Positions 54,011-63,136 of a stretch of 64,000 bases of DNA are shown here, one piece after another; position 1 is the first letter of the stretch; each line of letters opens with the position of its first letter. The position numbers were made by a program, and so were the translations under genes. Origin of the DNA: Pseudophaeobacter sp. (GTDB taxonomy: Bacteria; Pseudomonadota; Alphaproteobacteria; Rhodobacterales; Rhodobacteraceae); the NCBI GenBank assembly GCA_027019165.1, contig JALUXC010000008.1:221929-285928 (forward strand), written 5' to 3'. The notes under the pieces are model-generated. The model was not told the DNA's origin, ran no database searches, and saw only the letters and a list, made by a program, of their open reading frames with translations.

Positions 54011-56044
54011 ATGTCCGAAAAAGCCGTTGATTTCGCCATGGCCATCATGCCCTTTGGCCTCTGTGCCATCCCCAGCATCGGCCCTGCCACGATCAAAGCG
54101 CAGCTGGCAAAGGCCGGTCTGCGCAGTCGCCTGTTCGATTTCAACCTCGAATATCTCGCCACCATAGACACTGACCTGACCGAAGGCTGGCGCCTACATG
54201 ATGAGATTGCCTATTTATGGGATTTCCTGCCCGGCGAATGGCTGTTCAGCCCCCGTCAGGACCCCGAGCGCGACATCGCCTATCTCAAGGCGCTGCTGGA
54301 AGAGCGCGTTGTCCCCGGACCTCTGGTCGAGAAACTGGCCCGGCTGCGGCCACAGGCAGATGCCTTTGCTGAATATTGCGCGCGTCGCTTGGCAGCCTCT
54401 GGCGCTCCAGTGGTCGGGTTCACCACCTCTTTCATGCAAACGCAGCCCTCTCTGGCGGCGGCCGCGCATCTGCGTCGGCTCCGCCCCGAAACAAAAATCC
54501 TGTTTGGGGGAGCGAACTGCTTTGGCGAGATGGGGCCAGCATTGCTGGAGGCCTTTGAGCAAATCGACGTCGTAGCCACCGGCGAGGTCGACCTGACCAT
54601 CAGCGACATGGTTCGCGCGCTGAGCGAGGATGACACCGACCGGATCGCGGCTCTGCCGGGATATGCGACGCGCGGCCCCAAAGGCGTGAAGGTCACAAAA
54701 GACCTCAAACTGCCGATCAAGATGAACGACGTGCCTGACCCGGATTTCAGCGACTATTTCGACACCAAGGCTCAGCTCGAAGCGCTGCGTGGCCCAGTTG
54801 AGGGCCTGCCCATGTTTCTACCGATCGAAACCTCGCGCGGCTGCTGGTGGGGGGCGAAATCGCATTGCACCTTTTGCGGGCTGAACGCCGACAGGATGGA
54901 TTTCCGGTCGAAATCCCCGGAACGTGCCTTTGCCGAATTCGAACGACAGTCCGAACGCTACGGCAAGAGCCATTTCTTCGCCGTCGACAATATTGTCGAC
55001 CAGAGCTATTTCTCGACTGTGATGAAGGACTTGGCCGCCAGCCCCAAGGATTACTTCGTCCATTACGAGATCAAGGCCAACCTGAGACGCACCCATGTGG
55101 ATGCGATGCATGACGCGGGGGTCATGAAGGTGCAGCCGGGGATCGAGGCCCTGAATTCCGGCATCCTTAAGCTCATGAAAAAGGGCATCAGCGCATTGCA
55201 GAATGTTCAGACGCTGAAATGGTTGACCGAGGGCGGTTTTGACGTGTCTTGGTTCATCCTCACAGGTTTTCCCGGCGAGACGCTGGAGCAATATGAAGAA
55301 ACGATGGAGCTGCTGCGCCATGTTACCCACCTCACCCCGCCCGGCAATGTCGCGCCGGTCTATATCGAACGCTTCAGCCCCTATCAGTCGCGCCCCGAAG
55401 AGTTCGGGATCCAGCTGACCGGCCATACCCATTGGTATGATTTTGCCTTTCCAGGCCTAAGTCCCGAGATGCTGGGTCGTATTGCCTATCGCTTTGATTA
55501 TTCGGACCCGCAGCGAGACAAGCGGATCGACCGGCTGATCGAAGAGCGGCTCAGCCCGCTCGTCCAGCAATGGAAGGCTGCCTTTGCCGCGCACGGCCCG
55601 ACCCTGCATCTAATGAATTGTGCAACGGGCAGCGCCTTGGTGACCGGTCCATTGGATGGGCCGGAACGGATAATGCTGCTTCCTGACAACGCAGCTGAGA
55701 TGCTGCGTGGATGCGACGCGGTGCGCGCCCGCGATGCGCTGCTGAAGGCTGACAAGCCGACCGACTGGGACGATATGGGCCAGCGCGCCCTGCCCCCGGA
55801 AGAACTGATGGCATACCTCCAGCGCTTTGCCTCACGGGTGCAAGACATGCGCCACGAAGAGCTGAACGGAGAAGACTTATTGGATCGTATGATCCAGACC
55901 GGCCTTATCCTCGTAGAGGGCAACCGGCTGTTGGCCATGCCCCTGCATGTGAACCGCGCACGGCTTGCCCCACTGATCGACACACCGCCTTTGACTGAAG
56001 GAGCCCAGGCCCCATGGACCGCGCCCGTCTCAACATCGCTCTGA
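54011..56044 (+). CDS. RiPP maturation radical SAM protein 1 family (first copy)
   Basis: Enzyme of 677 residues. N-terminal B12-binding-like Rossmann region (about 10-210, with GEWLFSPR at 75-82 and FGGANCFGEMGPALLE), then a radical SAM domain with the unusual cluster motif SRGCWWGAKSHCTFCGLN: C278, C286, C289 (CX7CX2C rather than CX3CX2C). This is the signature I recall for the bacteriocin/RiPP maturase 1 family, several of which are C-methyltransferases or epimerase-like. The domain continues with PGIEALNSGILKLMKKG and SWFILTGFPGET; about 170 residues of C-terminal domain follow. Start at the ATG at 54011 behind CGGAGA. Overlaps the next gene by 31 bases. Confidence 0.85.
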   Translation: MSEKAVDFAMAIMPFGLCAIPSIGPATIKAQLAKAGLRSRLFDFNLEYLATIDTDLTEGWRLHDEIAYLWDFLPGEWLFSPRQDPERDIAYLKALLEERVVPGPLVEKLARLRPQADAFAEYCARRLAASGAPVVGFTTSFMQTQPSLAAAAHLRRLRPETKILFGGANCFGEMGPALLEAFEQIDVVATGEVDLTISDMVRALSEDDTDRIAALPGYATRGPKGVKVTKDLKLPIKMNDVPDPDFSDYFDTKAQLEALRGPVEGLPMFLPIETSRGCWWGAKSHCTFCGLNADRMDFRSKSPERAFAEFERQSERYGKSHFFAVDNIVDQSYFSTVMKDLAASPKDYFVHYEIKANLRRTHVDAMHDAGVMKVQPGIEALNSGILKLMKKGISALQNVQTLKWLTEGGFDVSWFILTGFPGETLEQYEETMELLRHVTHLTPPGNVAPVYIERFSPYQSRPEEFGIQLTGHTHWYDFAFPGLSPEMLGRIAYRFDYSDPQRDKRIDRLIEERLSPLVQQWKAAFAAHGPTLHLMNCATGSALVTGPLDGPERIMLLPDNAAEMLRGCDAVRARDALLKADKPTDWDDMGQRALPPEELMAYLQRFASRVQDMRHEELNGEDLLDRMIQTGLILVEGNRLLAMPLHVNRARLAPLIDTPPLTEGAQAPWTAPVSTSL

Positions 56045-58011
56045 TCGAAGCGCCCTTCAGCCCGGTGGCCTGGCCGTCCATCGGGACATCCTTGCTCAAG
56101 ACCCGCCTGAAGGAGGCCGGACACAAGGCCGAGGTAAAATACCTTTCACTGGCCTTTCTGGACTGGGTGCAAATTCAGGAGTTCAAAGAGCTGGGCCGCT
56201 ACCAGGATGTCTGTGATAGTTTCGGCATCCATCTGGGTGAATGGATCTTTGGCAAGGCCGCATTTCCCGAAGCCGATTGGGACCGGATTGACCCGGCCTA
56301 CATGCGGGCGATTGTCGCCGATGGCACGCCCGAGGCACGCTGCGCAGATGCGCGCGCCTGGCGCCCCCTCGCTGAGGCCTTTATCGATCACGCCATCGCC
56401 AGCACCGATTGGGGGCGCTACGATGTGATCGGCCTGGCCAATTCCTTTTCGCAGCTCAATGCCTCCATCGCGCTGGCCAATCGCATCCGCGCGCGACACC
56501 CCAAGGTCAAGTTGATTATGGGCGGCTGCGGCTGTGCCGACCCCATGGGTCTGGGCATCATGCGCATTTGCGACGCGCTGGATGGAGTGGTCATGGGCGA
56601 AGGCGATGACGTGGTCATCCCACTCTGTGAGGCCGTGGCTGAGGCGCGCATAGCAAATCTGCCCGGCGTGCTGGAGCGCTATCCCGACGGCCGCATACAC
56701 GAAGGCCCGCCCACCGAACGGGTCAAAGATGCCAATGGCCTGCCCATCCCCGACTACGACGATTACTACCGCGCCCTACCGGCTGGGCTGACCCGCACTT
56801 TGCCCCACTACGTGCCCATAGAAGCGTCACGCGGATGCTGGTGGGGCGCCAAGCATCACTGCACCTTCTGCGGCCTCAGCCCAACAAAGATGCCCTATTT
56901 CCGAAAGGACGCCGACCGGTTCCTGTCTGAACTGCGGGACCTCACCGACCGCTACTCCCCCGAACGTTTCATGGCCGTCGACAATATCATGCCGCACGAA
57001 TACTACTCCGAGGTCTGTCCCCACGTGGGCGCAGCGACGGATGGGGCCGAGATCTTCTTTGAGGTCAAAGCCAACCTGGACAGGCCCATCATCAGCACTT
57101 TTGCCGCCAACAACATCAGCCAGATCCAGCCCGGGATAGAAAGCCTGTCGACCCCGGTGCTAAAGCTGATGAAGAAGGGCACCACCGGCATTTTCAATGT
57201 CTACACCCTGCGCCTGGCCGAAGAATTCGGGCTGCGTGTTCATTGGTCCATGTTGTTCGGCTTTGAAGGCGAGACGCAAGATCACTACCGGCACCAGGTC
57301 GAATTGTCCCGCCGAATGCGCCATTTGCGCCCGCCCCTGGGACTCGTGCGGTGCGAAGTGGAACGCTACGCACCAATGTATCGCTTTCCTGAACAGCACG
57401 GGTTGCTGAACCTGCGCCCGTCGCATTTCTATGAGTATTGCCATCCCGTGCCCGAAGAAGACCTTGCCCTGCTGGCCTATCGGTTTGACGCCGACCGGAC
57501 GCCTCAGGCGCAAGCCATCCTCGAGGATATCGAGCGCGATACGCGTGGTCCCGTGGCCGAGTGGCAGAATGCATATGCTGTCGGCAGTCACAGGTTGGAG
57601 ATCAGGCCGCAAGCGGAAGGCTACAGGATCGAGCGGCGCGTGGGCGACATTCGCTTGCGCTATCACCTGAGCGGGGCTGCGGCACAGCTGCTGCCACGGA
57701 TGGACCGCCCCACCACCCTGCGCAATCTTGGGGTGACGCGCCACTGGGCACATCCCTCGCCTTACCTCGATCCTGACCTTGCCCCCCGTCTGCACGCGAT
57801 ATCTTCGGACGTGCAGCTTGATACCGTGATCGACACCGACGACGCCGATGCAGCGTTCATGGCAATGCTGGCCCACGGAATAGTGGTTGAAGAAGATGGA
57901 TTGTGCGTAACCGTGGCACTCTTCCCAAGTGATGAGAAAGCCCTGCCCGACGCGATGCCAGCAGCCCTGCAGGTCCAACTGTCCACAAGCGGGCCGGAGG
58001 TGGAGGGATGA
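56014..58011 (+). CDS. RiPP maturation radical SAM protein 1 family (second copy)
   Basis: Paralogue of the previous enzyme, 665 residues with the same layout: B12-binding-like N-terminus (PSIGTSLLKTRLKEAGHKAE; GEWIFGKAAFPEADWD near 75-90; MGGCGCADPMG), cluster motif SRGCWWGAKHHCTFCGLSP with C275, C283 and C286, then PGIESLSTPVLKLMKKG and HWSMLFGFEGET. The two copies are clearly diverged from one another in the N- and C-terminal parts, which suggests different sites or chemistry on the same precursor. Its start overlaps the first copy, and its end overlaps the third enzyme by four bases. Confidence 0.85.
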   Translation: MDRARLNIALIEAPFSPVAWPSIGTSLLKTRLKEAGHKAEVKYLSLAFLDWVQIQEFKELGRYQDVCDSFGIHLGEWIFGKAAFPEADWDRIDPAYMRAIVADGTPEARCADARAWRPLAEAFIDHAIASTDWGRYDVIGLANSFSQLNASIALANRIRARHPKVKLIMGGCGCADPMGLGIMRICDALDGVVMGEGDDVVIPLCEAVAEARIANLPGVLERYPDGRIHEGPPTERVKDANGLPIPDYDDYYRALPAGLTRTLPHYVPIEASRGCWWGAKHHCTFCGLSPTKMPYFRKDADRFLSELRDLTDRYSPERFMAVDNIMPHEYYSEVCPHVGAATDGAEIFFEVKANLDRPIISTFAANNISQIQPGIESLSTPVLKLMKKGTTGIFNVYTLRLAEEFGLRVHWSMLFGFEGETQDHYRHQVELSRRMRHLRPPLGLVRCEVERYAPMYRFPEQHGLLNLRPSHFYEYCHPVPEEDLALLAYRFDADRTPQAQAILEDIERDTRGPVAEWQNAYAVGSHRLEIRPQAEGYRIERRVGDIRLRYHLSGAAAQLLPRMDRPTTLRNLGVTRHWAHPSPYLDPDLAPRLHAISSDVQLDTVIDTDDADAAFMAMLAHGIVVEEDGLCVTVALFPSDEKALPDAMPAALQVQLSTSGPEVEG

Positions 58012-59063
58012 CGACCTCGGTACTGCTTTATACGATGCGATGTAACATTGCCTGCGCCCATTGTTCAGTGAATTCCGGCCCAAAGCGTCAAGGGGCCATG
58101 AATCTTGACGAAGCGCTGGCCTTGGTCGACGGTCTGGCCGCGCAACCGCACATCCGGTTCATCGATATCTCTGGGGGAGAGCCGATGCTGCATCCCAAAG
58201 AAATCGAAGCCGTGATCCGACGGGTGAAATCCCATGGCAAAGGCGTGCGACTGACCTCAAACGGGTTCTGGGCCTCGACACCGAAACGGGCCGAAGCAGT
58301 GTTGCGGCGACTCAAAGAGGCAGGTCTGGACAGTATTGGCCTGTCGTTGGACAAGTGGCACCTGGAGTTTCTGCCCGCCAACCTCGCCCGATGTTTCGTC
58401 GACGCCTGCCGGATTGTGGGCTTTCCGCCATTGGTGTCCTGCGTGGTGCGCGGTTCTGCCAATGACGCGGCGACCGGGGCGCCGCAAGAGCTGAAATCGC
58501 TTTTGGACTACTATGGGCTTGCCGCAGAGAGGGCGACGGATCTGAACGATTGGGGCGCCTACATGGACAGCCTTTCGGAATCGGAGCGCAGCGCCTTTCT
58601 GGAAGAGACAATCCAAAAACGGCTTTTGGTGAACTGGCAATTCCTGACAGGCGAAGGCCGCGCAGCGGCGCGCCTGATGTCAGAGGTCGACACAGCGCTC
58701 CTGTCTCAAACGCCACAGACGCCCTGCCCGGTTGCTGGCAGGATGCCAACGATAGACCAGGCGGGACGTCTGTTTCCCTGCTGCGCGCCTTGGGTGAACT
58801 ATGCTGACCGCGCCTTTGCCAAGGTGAGCGGTGCCACGGTCGGCGCCGAGGTCGCCGCGATGGAGACCCGCCCGTCCTTGCAGGTGATCCGCCGCTGGGG
58901 ACCAAAGCGGCTTATGCTGGAACTGATGGCTCGGGGCCACAGCTTCCCAGAACGGAATTCGGGGATCTGTAACCTCTGCGGTCAGATGCTGGAGCAGGTC
59001 GACCTCTCAACCCTTGATGCTGCCGCCGAAGCAATACTGGCCCGCGAGGCGGAATGCGTTTGA
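58008..59063 (+). CDS. Radical SAM protein with C-terminal cysteine clusters (third RiPP enzyme)
   Basis: Enzyme of 351 residues. Canonical CX3CX2C at C12, C16, C19 (RCNIACAHCSVN), then DISGGEPMLH and TSNGFWAST. A C-terminal cysteine region (TPCPVAG..LFPCCAPW and GICNLCGQM) fits a twitch/SPASM-like auxiliary iron-sulfur site, common in peptide-modifying radical SAM enzymes. No B12 domain. Probably a third modification (cross-link, epimerisation or oxidation) of the HYHG cores. Operon end: 338 gene-free bases follow. Confidence 0.83.
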   Translation: MTTSVLLYTMRCNIACAHCSVNSGPKRQGAMNLDEALALVDGLAAQPHIRFIDISGGEPMLHPKEIEAVIRRVKSHGKGVRLTSNGFWASTPKRAEAVLRRLKEAGLDSIGLSLDKWHLEFLPANLARCFVDACRIVGFPPLVSCVVRGSANDAATGAPQELKSLLDYYGLAAERATDLNDWGAYMDSLSESERSAFLEETIQKRLLVNWQFLTGEGRAAARLMSEVDTALLSQTPQTPCPVAGRMPTIDQAGRLFPCCAPWVNYADRAFAKVSGATVGAEVAAMETRPSLQVIRRWGPKRLMLELMARGHSFPERNSGICNLCGQMLEQVDLSTLDAAAEAILAREAECV

Positions 59064-59401
59064 AGTGATCAAACGGCAGCTCAATCCTGCCTAGAGTTTC
59101 GAGTGAAATTGGCCTGAAGAGATGAACGTGACGCAGGAACCATTGCTTTCAGCCCAAGACCCGTCCCCCGTTCGGTCATAGCGAGGTGCAGCCAGCGTTT
59201 TCGCGGAAACGATATCGTTTATGACAAAAACCGGACGGGCTTGGAGGTGGCAAGCAGAAGATCAATCAGCTTGAGAACATGATGGTGGGATCGGCAAACA
59301 AGGTTGGGCCGGCAAACCGTTTTTCGCCTTCGCCCGACCCGGAGGCGCGCGGCGAAGCCAGCAATCAAGCTCAACGGGGCGGCATCAAACGTCCCAACAT
59401 C
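59064..59401. other. Gene-free stretch after the radical SAM genes
   Basis: About 340 bases to the end of the convergent Coq4-like gene. Short frames here read through the neighbouring gene and have no recognisable content. No clear terminator with a T-run seen. Confidence 0.4.
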
Positions 59402-60013
59402 TCAATCCGGTTGGTTCAACTGTCCGTCCTTGCGGTGGGCAGACGTGTCGAGCCGTCGGGTGGCTGCTGTGCCGGGCACCAGCAATTCCGCCTTGCGGAA
59501 GTACGCACGCAGCTCTTCCTTGACGATCCCCAGTCTTTTACGCGCTTCGCGTACGGTCTTGTCTTGCCAGTCTGGCCCCTCAAGTGGGATCAGATGCAGG
59601 TTCTTGCCCGCCAGGTTATCCATCGCAAAGCCCACACCGAGACGGAAAGATGGGATGTGCGCCTCTTCAAATCGCCAATGCTTTGGATACTCCGTTGTCG
59701 AGACTTTGATAAAGAAATCAACGATCTCACCGGTAATATCTGACGCGGCCCCCATGGTGGCGCCGATCACAAATGCCTCATCCTGTACATGAAGACCCCG
59801 CCCCAAGAGTACGTGGATACAATCATGCCGCGCCAGGTCGATTGCACCGGGGAGCGCATCCGGGCTTTCGGGGTTTTCATACTTTCGAATGATCTCGGGC
59901 ACATCTTCGGCCTCTGCCGCAGGCAGGGTTGCAAGAACCTCGGCCAGGGTCATGTCATCGGTATCAAGTCCAGGGTTCCACTCGTCCCAATTCAGATCAA
60001 TGCGACGTCCCAT
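59402..60013 (-). CDS. Coq4-like protein with HDxxH-x11-E motif
   Basis: Protein of 203 residues. H63-D64-x2-H67-x11-E79 (ARHDCIHVLLGRGLHVQDEA) is exactly the zinc-binding signature of Coq4, a ubiquinone-biosynthesis protein family. Following text (GEIVDFFIK, EAHIPSFRLGVGFAMDNLAG and VREARKRLGIVKEEL) fits its helical fold loosely. It is the last gene of an operon of envelope proteins, 3 bases after the vWA gene, so its role is probably not ordinary quinone synthesis. Family membership is inferred from the motif only. Confidence 0.55.
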   Translation of the reverse strand: MGRRIDLNWDEWNPGLDTDDMTLAEVLATLPAAEAEDVPEIIRKYENPESPDALPGAIDLARHDCIHVLLGRGLHVQDEAFVIGATMGAASDITGEIVDFFIKVSTTEYPKHWRFEEAHIPSFRLGVGFAMDNLAGKNLHLIPLEGPDWQDKTVREARKRLGIVKEELRAYFRKAELLVPGTAATRRLDTSAHRKDGQLNQPD

Positions 60014-60016
60014 GCA

Positions 60017-60757
60017 TCAGTCCCCCTGCGCGCCAAATTCCGTAATCGCCGTGAAGTCTGTATTTTCAGCCACGGCCGCCTCCAATGCACCCTGTAGCGC
60101 TGATACGTTGGCGACATCGACAAAACTGCCAAGATCTGCACGGCGCAGCACATGGCCACCTTTTATGCCGATTCCGATGGTAGTAACCTGGATTGGGGTG
60201 GAGGCAGCCAGCGTCTCAATTTCTTCATCGAGTGCCTCGCTGTCATCTGCAGCGCCGTCCGTGGTCACAATAAGACGAAAGGTGCCGAACCCCCGCGCGG
60301 CGGCGGCCTCGGCCTCCAGCAGTCTTTGGGCAGATTGGATCGCCAAAGTAAGCGGCGTGCCTCCGTCGCTGACAATGGGCGCCAAAAGCGCAGGCAGGTC
60401 AGCTTTTGCATCAGCAACCGTGGCAAAGGGCAGAACCGTGCCCGCATTCAGCGCCACAACCGCAACCCGATCGTCTGCCGCCATCGCATCCAGCGCACCA
60501 ATCACAGCCTGTTTGGCGGCCTCCATATCGCTCTTCATGGAGCCGCTGTCGTCCAGCACAATCGCTGTCACGCGGCGGTTTGGGTCCGGCTGCGCCTCCA
60601 CTATGTTCGACGTAAAATTGGGCCAAGCCGCAATTGCCCCCCAATTTGGCTCTATCGGCTTTACATTGTTTGGCTGAGACTCGTCAGGCATCTCATTGAG
60701 AACCAGTGCGCCCACAATGCCCAAGACCACGATGGTGCCAATAATATCCTTGCGCAT
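60017..60757 (-). CDS. Von Willebrand factor A domain protein, membrane-anchored
   Basis: Protein of 246 residues with a signal anchor (IIGTIVVLGIVGALVL) and a periplasmic vWA domain. The metal-ion site is complete: D69-D70-S71-G72-S73 (DxSxS), Thr in GGTPLTLAI and Asp in LIVTTDGAADDS. Likely a protein-interaction module sensing or assembling envelope complexes. The ATG at 60757 follows a GGAGAG site. Coupled with the binding-protein/OmpA fusion upstream. Confidence 0.85.
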   Translation of the reverse strand: MRKDIIGTIVVLGIVGALVLNEMPDESQPNNVKPIEPNWGAIAAWPNFTSNIVEAQPDPNRRVTAIVLDDSGSMKSDMEAAKQAVIGALDAMAADDRVAVVALNAGTVLPFATVADAKADLPALLAPIVSDGGTPLTLAIQSAQRLLEAEAAAARGFGTFRLIVTTDGAADDSEALDEEIETLAASTPIQVTTIGIGIKGGHVLRRADLGSFVDVANVSALQGALEAAVAENTDFTAITEFGAQGD

Positions 60758-60767
60758 CACGCTCTCC

Positions 60768-62447
60768 TTATTTCAGCGGCGAGAACGTGGTTGCCTCGGC
60801 TTGAACCGTCAGCACCCGGAACACCACACGCATGTTTTCGCGCCATTGCGCTTCGGTTGCGGGTGGATTGTGACGTGGATTTGAGATGCCAACACCGTCC
60901 ACGGTAAACTGATCGCGGTTCATACGCATGCCAAGGTCAGAGGCATAAGTGCCCAGGGCATCGACCACTGCAATCGCCCGGTCCATCGACAGGTTCTGGG
61001 TTGAGGTGCGAATGGCCCGCAATTCGGCATTGTCGGCCCCATCCTGTTCGCGGCGCAAGAAGTGCAGCGGGTCGGAATGCCCCTCAACAGTGATGATCGC
61101 GCCGGAATATGTGGAGGCCAGACGCAGGATTTCCTCAAAGTCCTGCGCATAAAGCGCAATCGGGAAGGAGGTGCTATCAGGCTCGAAATAGACCTCGAAA
61201 TCGATCTTGGTATTGGCATCCAATTGCCCAGTTCGGCGGAGCTTTTGCACGGCGGCGGCGGCAGCCTCGGGGTTGAAGGCGGCGATTTGGCGATCATCCA
61301 GATCGCTCAGACCTTCGGCAAGGGCGGCATAATCCCATTCTGCCGTATTCAGGTTCGCAGGGGCGTCCAGACGATCCGCACCACGCAGGGCCACGTTCAC
61401 CTCATCCAACAAAACCTCAAAGCGGCGTGCCTCGCGAGGATCGCTGAAATGCTTGGCATTGCCCGCCCAGCCATCCGTGATGGCGTCCTGCCAAAGGAAC
61501 ACGCCTTCTTCGGCAGGCAAACCACCCAAGAATTCGGACGCCATCAAAGACGCCATTTGCGCTCGCCGTTTGTCGCCTGGCTCGGCCATGAATTGCCGCA
61601 TCTCTTCTTCGGCTTTGAACAGCAGATTGACCATCTTGCCAATCGCGTCACGATTGGCGTCAAAATAGTCGGCCCGCACCGCGATATAGTCGCCTATCAC
61701 TGAGGCCGCCTCTTGAGTCGAAATCAAGATTGTTGCCCCGCGCACAGAGCCTTCGGCACCTGTGCCCACTGCACCGCCGGAGGTTAGAAAGCGCGCATCC
61801 GGCAAAATCACCGCTGCTGCATCAGCTCGCCCGTCCGCCAAAGCAGCCGCAGGCGTATCACCGTCTCCTGTCAGGTCTTTGACCCACACGATATCGATCT
61901 CATCAAAGGAAACCCCGCCATCGGCCAGAATGCGTCCAACGAAATCGACATGCGGCCCGTTGGCTTGAATAGCAATTTTTTTGCCCTTCAGATCTTCGAT
62001 ACGGCGGATGCCATCCCCTGCCACGATGCCATCCCCTGCCGAGAAGGAATGTTTGAAAAACACGATCTGTTCAGTGCGTGCATCAAACTCCGTCACCGGA
62101 GCTGCAGCGGCAAGCATACCCAGGGTGCCGCGCAGGTATGGTGTCTCGCAGGAGAGATAGGATTTCAGCTGCGCCTCAAAACTGTCAACCACAGAGAGCG
62201 ACAAACCCAGGCCTGCATCGCCCAGCAGACCGCCAGCGTTTTCCAGCGCACCGCCATTGGCATAGGCCACGACGCCATCCGCACCCCAGGCGATCAGGGG
62301 CATATTCTCGTTCCAGCCCGCCGCGCAGTCGCGCACGGGGGCTGTGACCACTTCGGCCAAACGATCGCCAGGTCCGGCTATTGCAGCTTGCAAGCCCAAA
62401 GTCAGCGCAACAGTCAAGGCGGTCAAAATTGGATGTTTCACGAACAT
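60768..62447 (-). CDS. Fusion of type-2 periplasmic substrate-binding domain and OmpA domain
   Basis: Protein of 559 residues: signal peptide (MFVKHPILTALTVALTLGLQ), a periplasmic-binding domain of the NMT1/ThiY or phosphate-binding type (FFKHSFSAGDGIV, LKGKKIAIQANGPHVDF, ADGRADAAAVILPDARFL; about 40-370), then a C-terminal OmpA/MotB-like domain (ITVEGHSDPLHFLRR, NLSMDRAIAVVDAL). Such a fusion could tether a ligand sensor to peptidoglycan. Neighbours add a vWA protein, a second OmpA protein and a helical membrane protein. Confidence 0.85.
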   Translation of the reverse strand: MFVKHPILTALTVALTLGLQAAIAGPGDRLAEVVTAPVRDCAAGWNENMPLIAWGADGVVAYANGGALENAGGLLGDAGLGLSLSVVDSFEAQLKSYLSCETPYLRGTLGMLAAAAPVTEFDARTEQIVFFKHSFSAGDGIVAGDGIRRIEDLKGKKIAIQANGPHVDFVGRILADGGVSFDEIDIVWVKDLTGDGDTPAAALADGRADAAAVILPDARFLTSGGAVGTGAEGSVRGATILISTQEAASVIGDYIAVRADYFDANRDAIGKMVNLLFKAEEEMRQFMAEPGDKRRAQMASLMASEFLGGLPAEEGVFLWQDAITDGWAGNAKHFSDPREARRFEVLLDEVNVALRGADRLDAPANLNTAEWDYAALAEGLSDLDDRQIAAFNPEAAAAAVQKLRRTGQLDANTKIDFEVYFEPDSTSFPIALYAQDFEEILRLASTYSGAIITVEGHSDPLHFLRREQDGADNAELRAIRTSTQNLSMDRAIAVVDALGTYASDLGMRMNRDQFTVDGVGISNPRHNPPATEAQWRENMRVVFRVLTVQAEATTFSPLK

Positions 62448-62488
62448 ACTCCGTCTTTCTCAATTGTGGCCGTCGGGCCGGTCGTCTT

Positions 62489-63136
62489 CTACAAATGGCG
62501 CGGGCGCAGGAGTGTTTCTGCGACCTCCGAAGCCGTCTCAACTTCCGCCAACAACCCTCGCGCCACCATCAAATCGGTCGCATCAAAGGCCGCCTCCAAT
62601 GCCTCAATAGCGGCCGAAAGCTTCTGGCGAGAGACATCTTCCGTTTCGTTTTGCCTGCGTTGGCGCAAGGCTGCATGCGCGGTCGCAGCATCCTCGATCA
62701 GTTCCGAGCGGATGAGGACCGCGCGTAAATCCCGCAGCCGATCTGGCGCGTAAAACAATTCACGTGCAGCAGCGTCAAAGCGGTCGGCAGTGGTTAAGAT
62801 CCGCTCTGCCATGTCGTTGCGCATGTGACTTGCACTCTTGCGCAAGACGGTCGCACGTTTGTGGGTGCGTTCAATGGTCTCCAAAACATTATCCGCAGCG
62901 GCCCCGGATACCCCGTGGCGTGCCTGAAATTCCCTGCGCAGGCGCTCACTGTCGCGCCAGACCCAGCGTTCGGGGGCGATCGCAACAAGGGTCAGCGTTC
63001 CCAAAAATGCCAAACCTGCCGCCGCCAATACCGCAAACCCGTCAAAGGGCAGCGGCAGGCGCATGAACCAGGCAAACGCAATTGCGCCACACGCAGCCAA
63101 AAGCGCGCAGACCCAAAGCGTGAGATGCGGCGTCAT
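62489..63136 (-). CDS. Two-helix membrane protein with long helical cytoplasmic part (XpaC-like)
   Basis: Protein of 215 residues. Two N-terminal helices (LWVCALLAACGAIAFAWF and FAVLAAAGLAFLGTLTLVAI), then charged, alanine-rich helices to the end (VLETIERTHKRATVLRKSA, RNDMAERILTTADRFD), possibly coiled coil. The pattern resembles XpaC, which pairs with TelA in stress clusters, but I am unsure. Starts inside the end of the OmpA gene (4-base overlap). Confidence 0.55.
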   Translation of the reverse strand: MTPHLTLWVCALLAACGAIAFAWFMRLPLPFDGFAVLAAAGLAFLGTLTLVAIAPERWVWRDSERLRREFQARHGVSGAAADNVLETIERTHKRATVLRKSASHMRNDMAERILTTADRFDAAARELFYAPDRLRDLRAVLIRSELIEDAATAHAALRQRRQNETEDVSRQKLSAAIEALEAAFDATDLMVARGLLAEVETASEVAETLLRPRHL

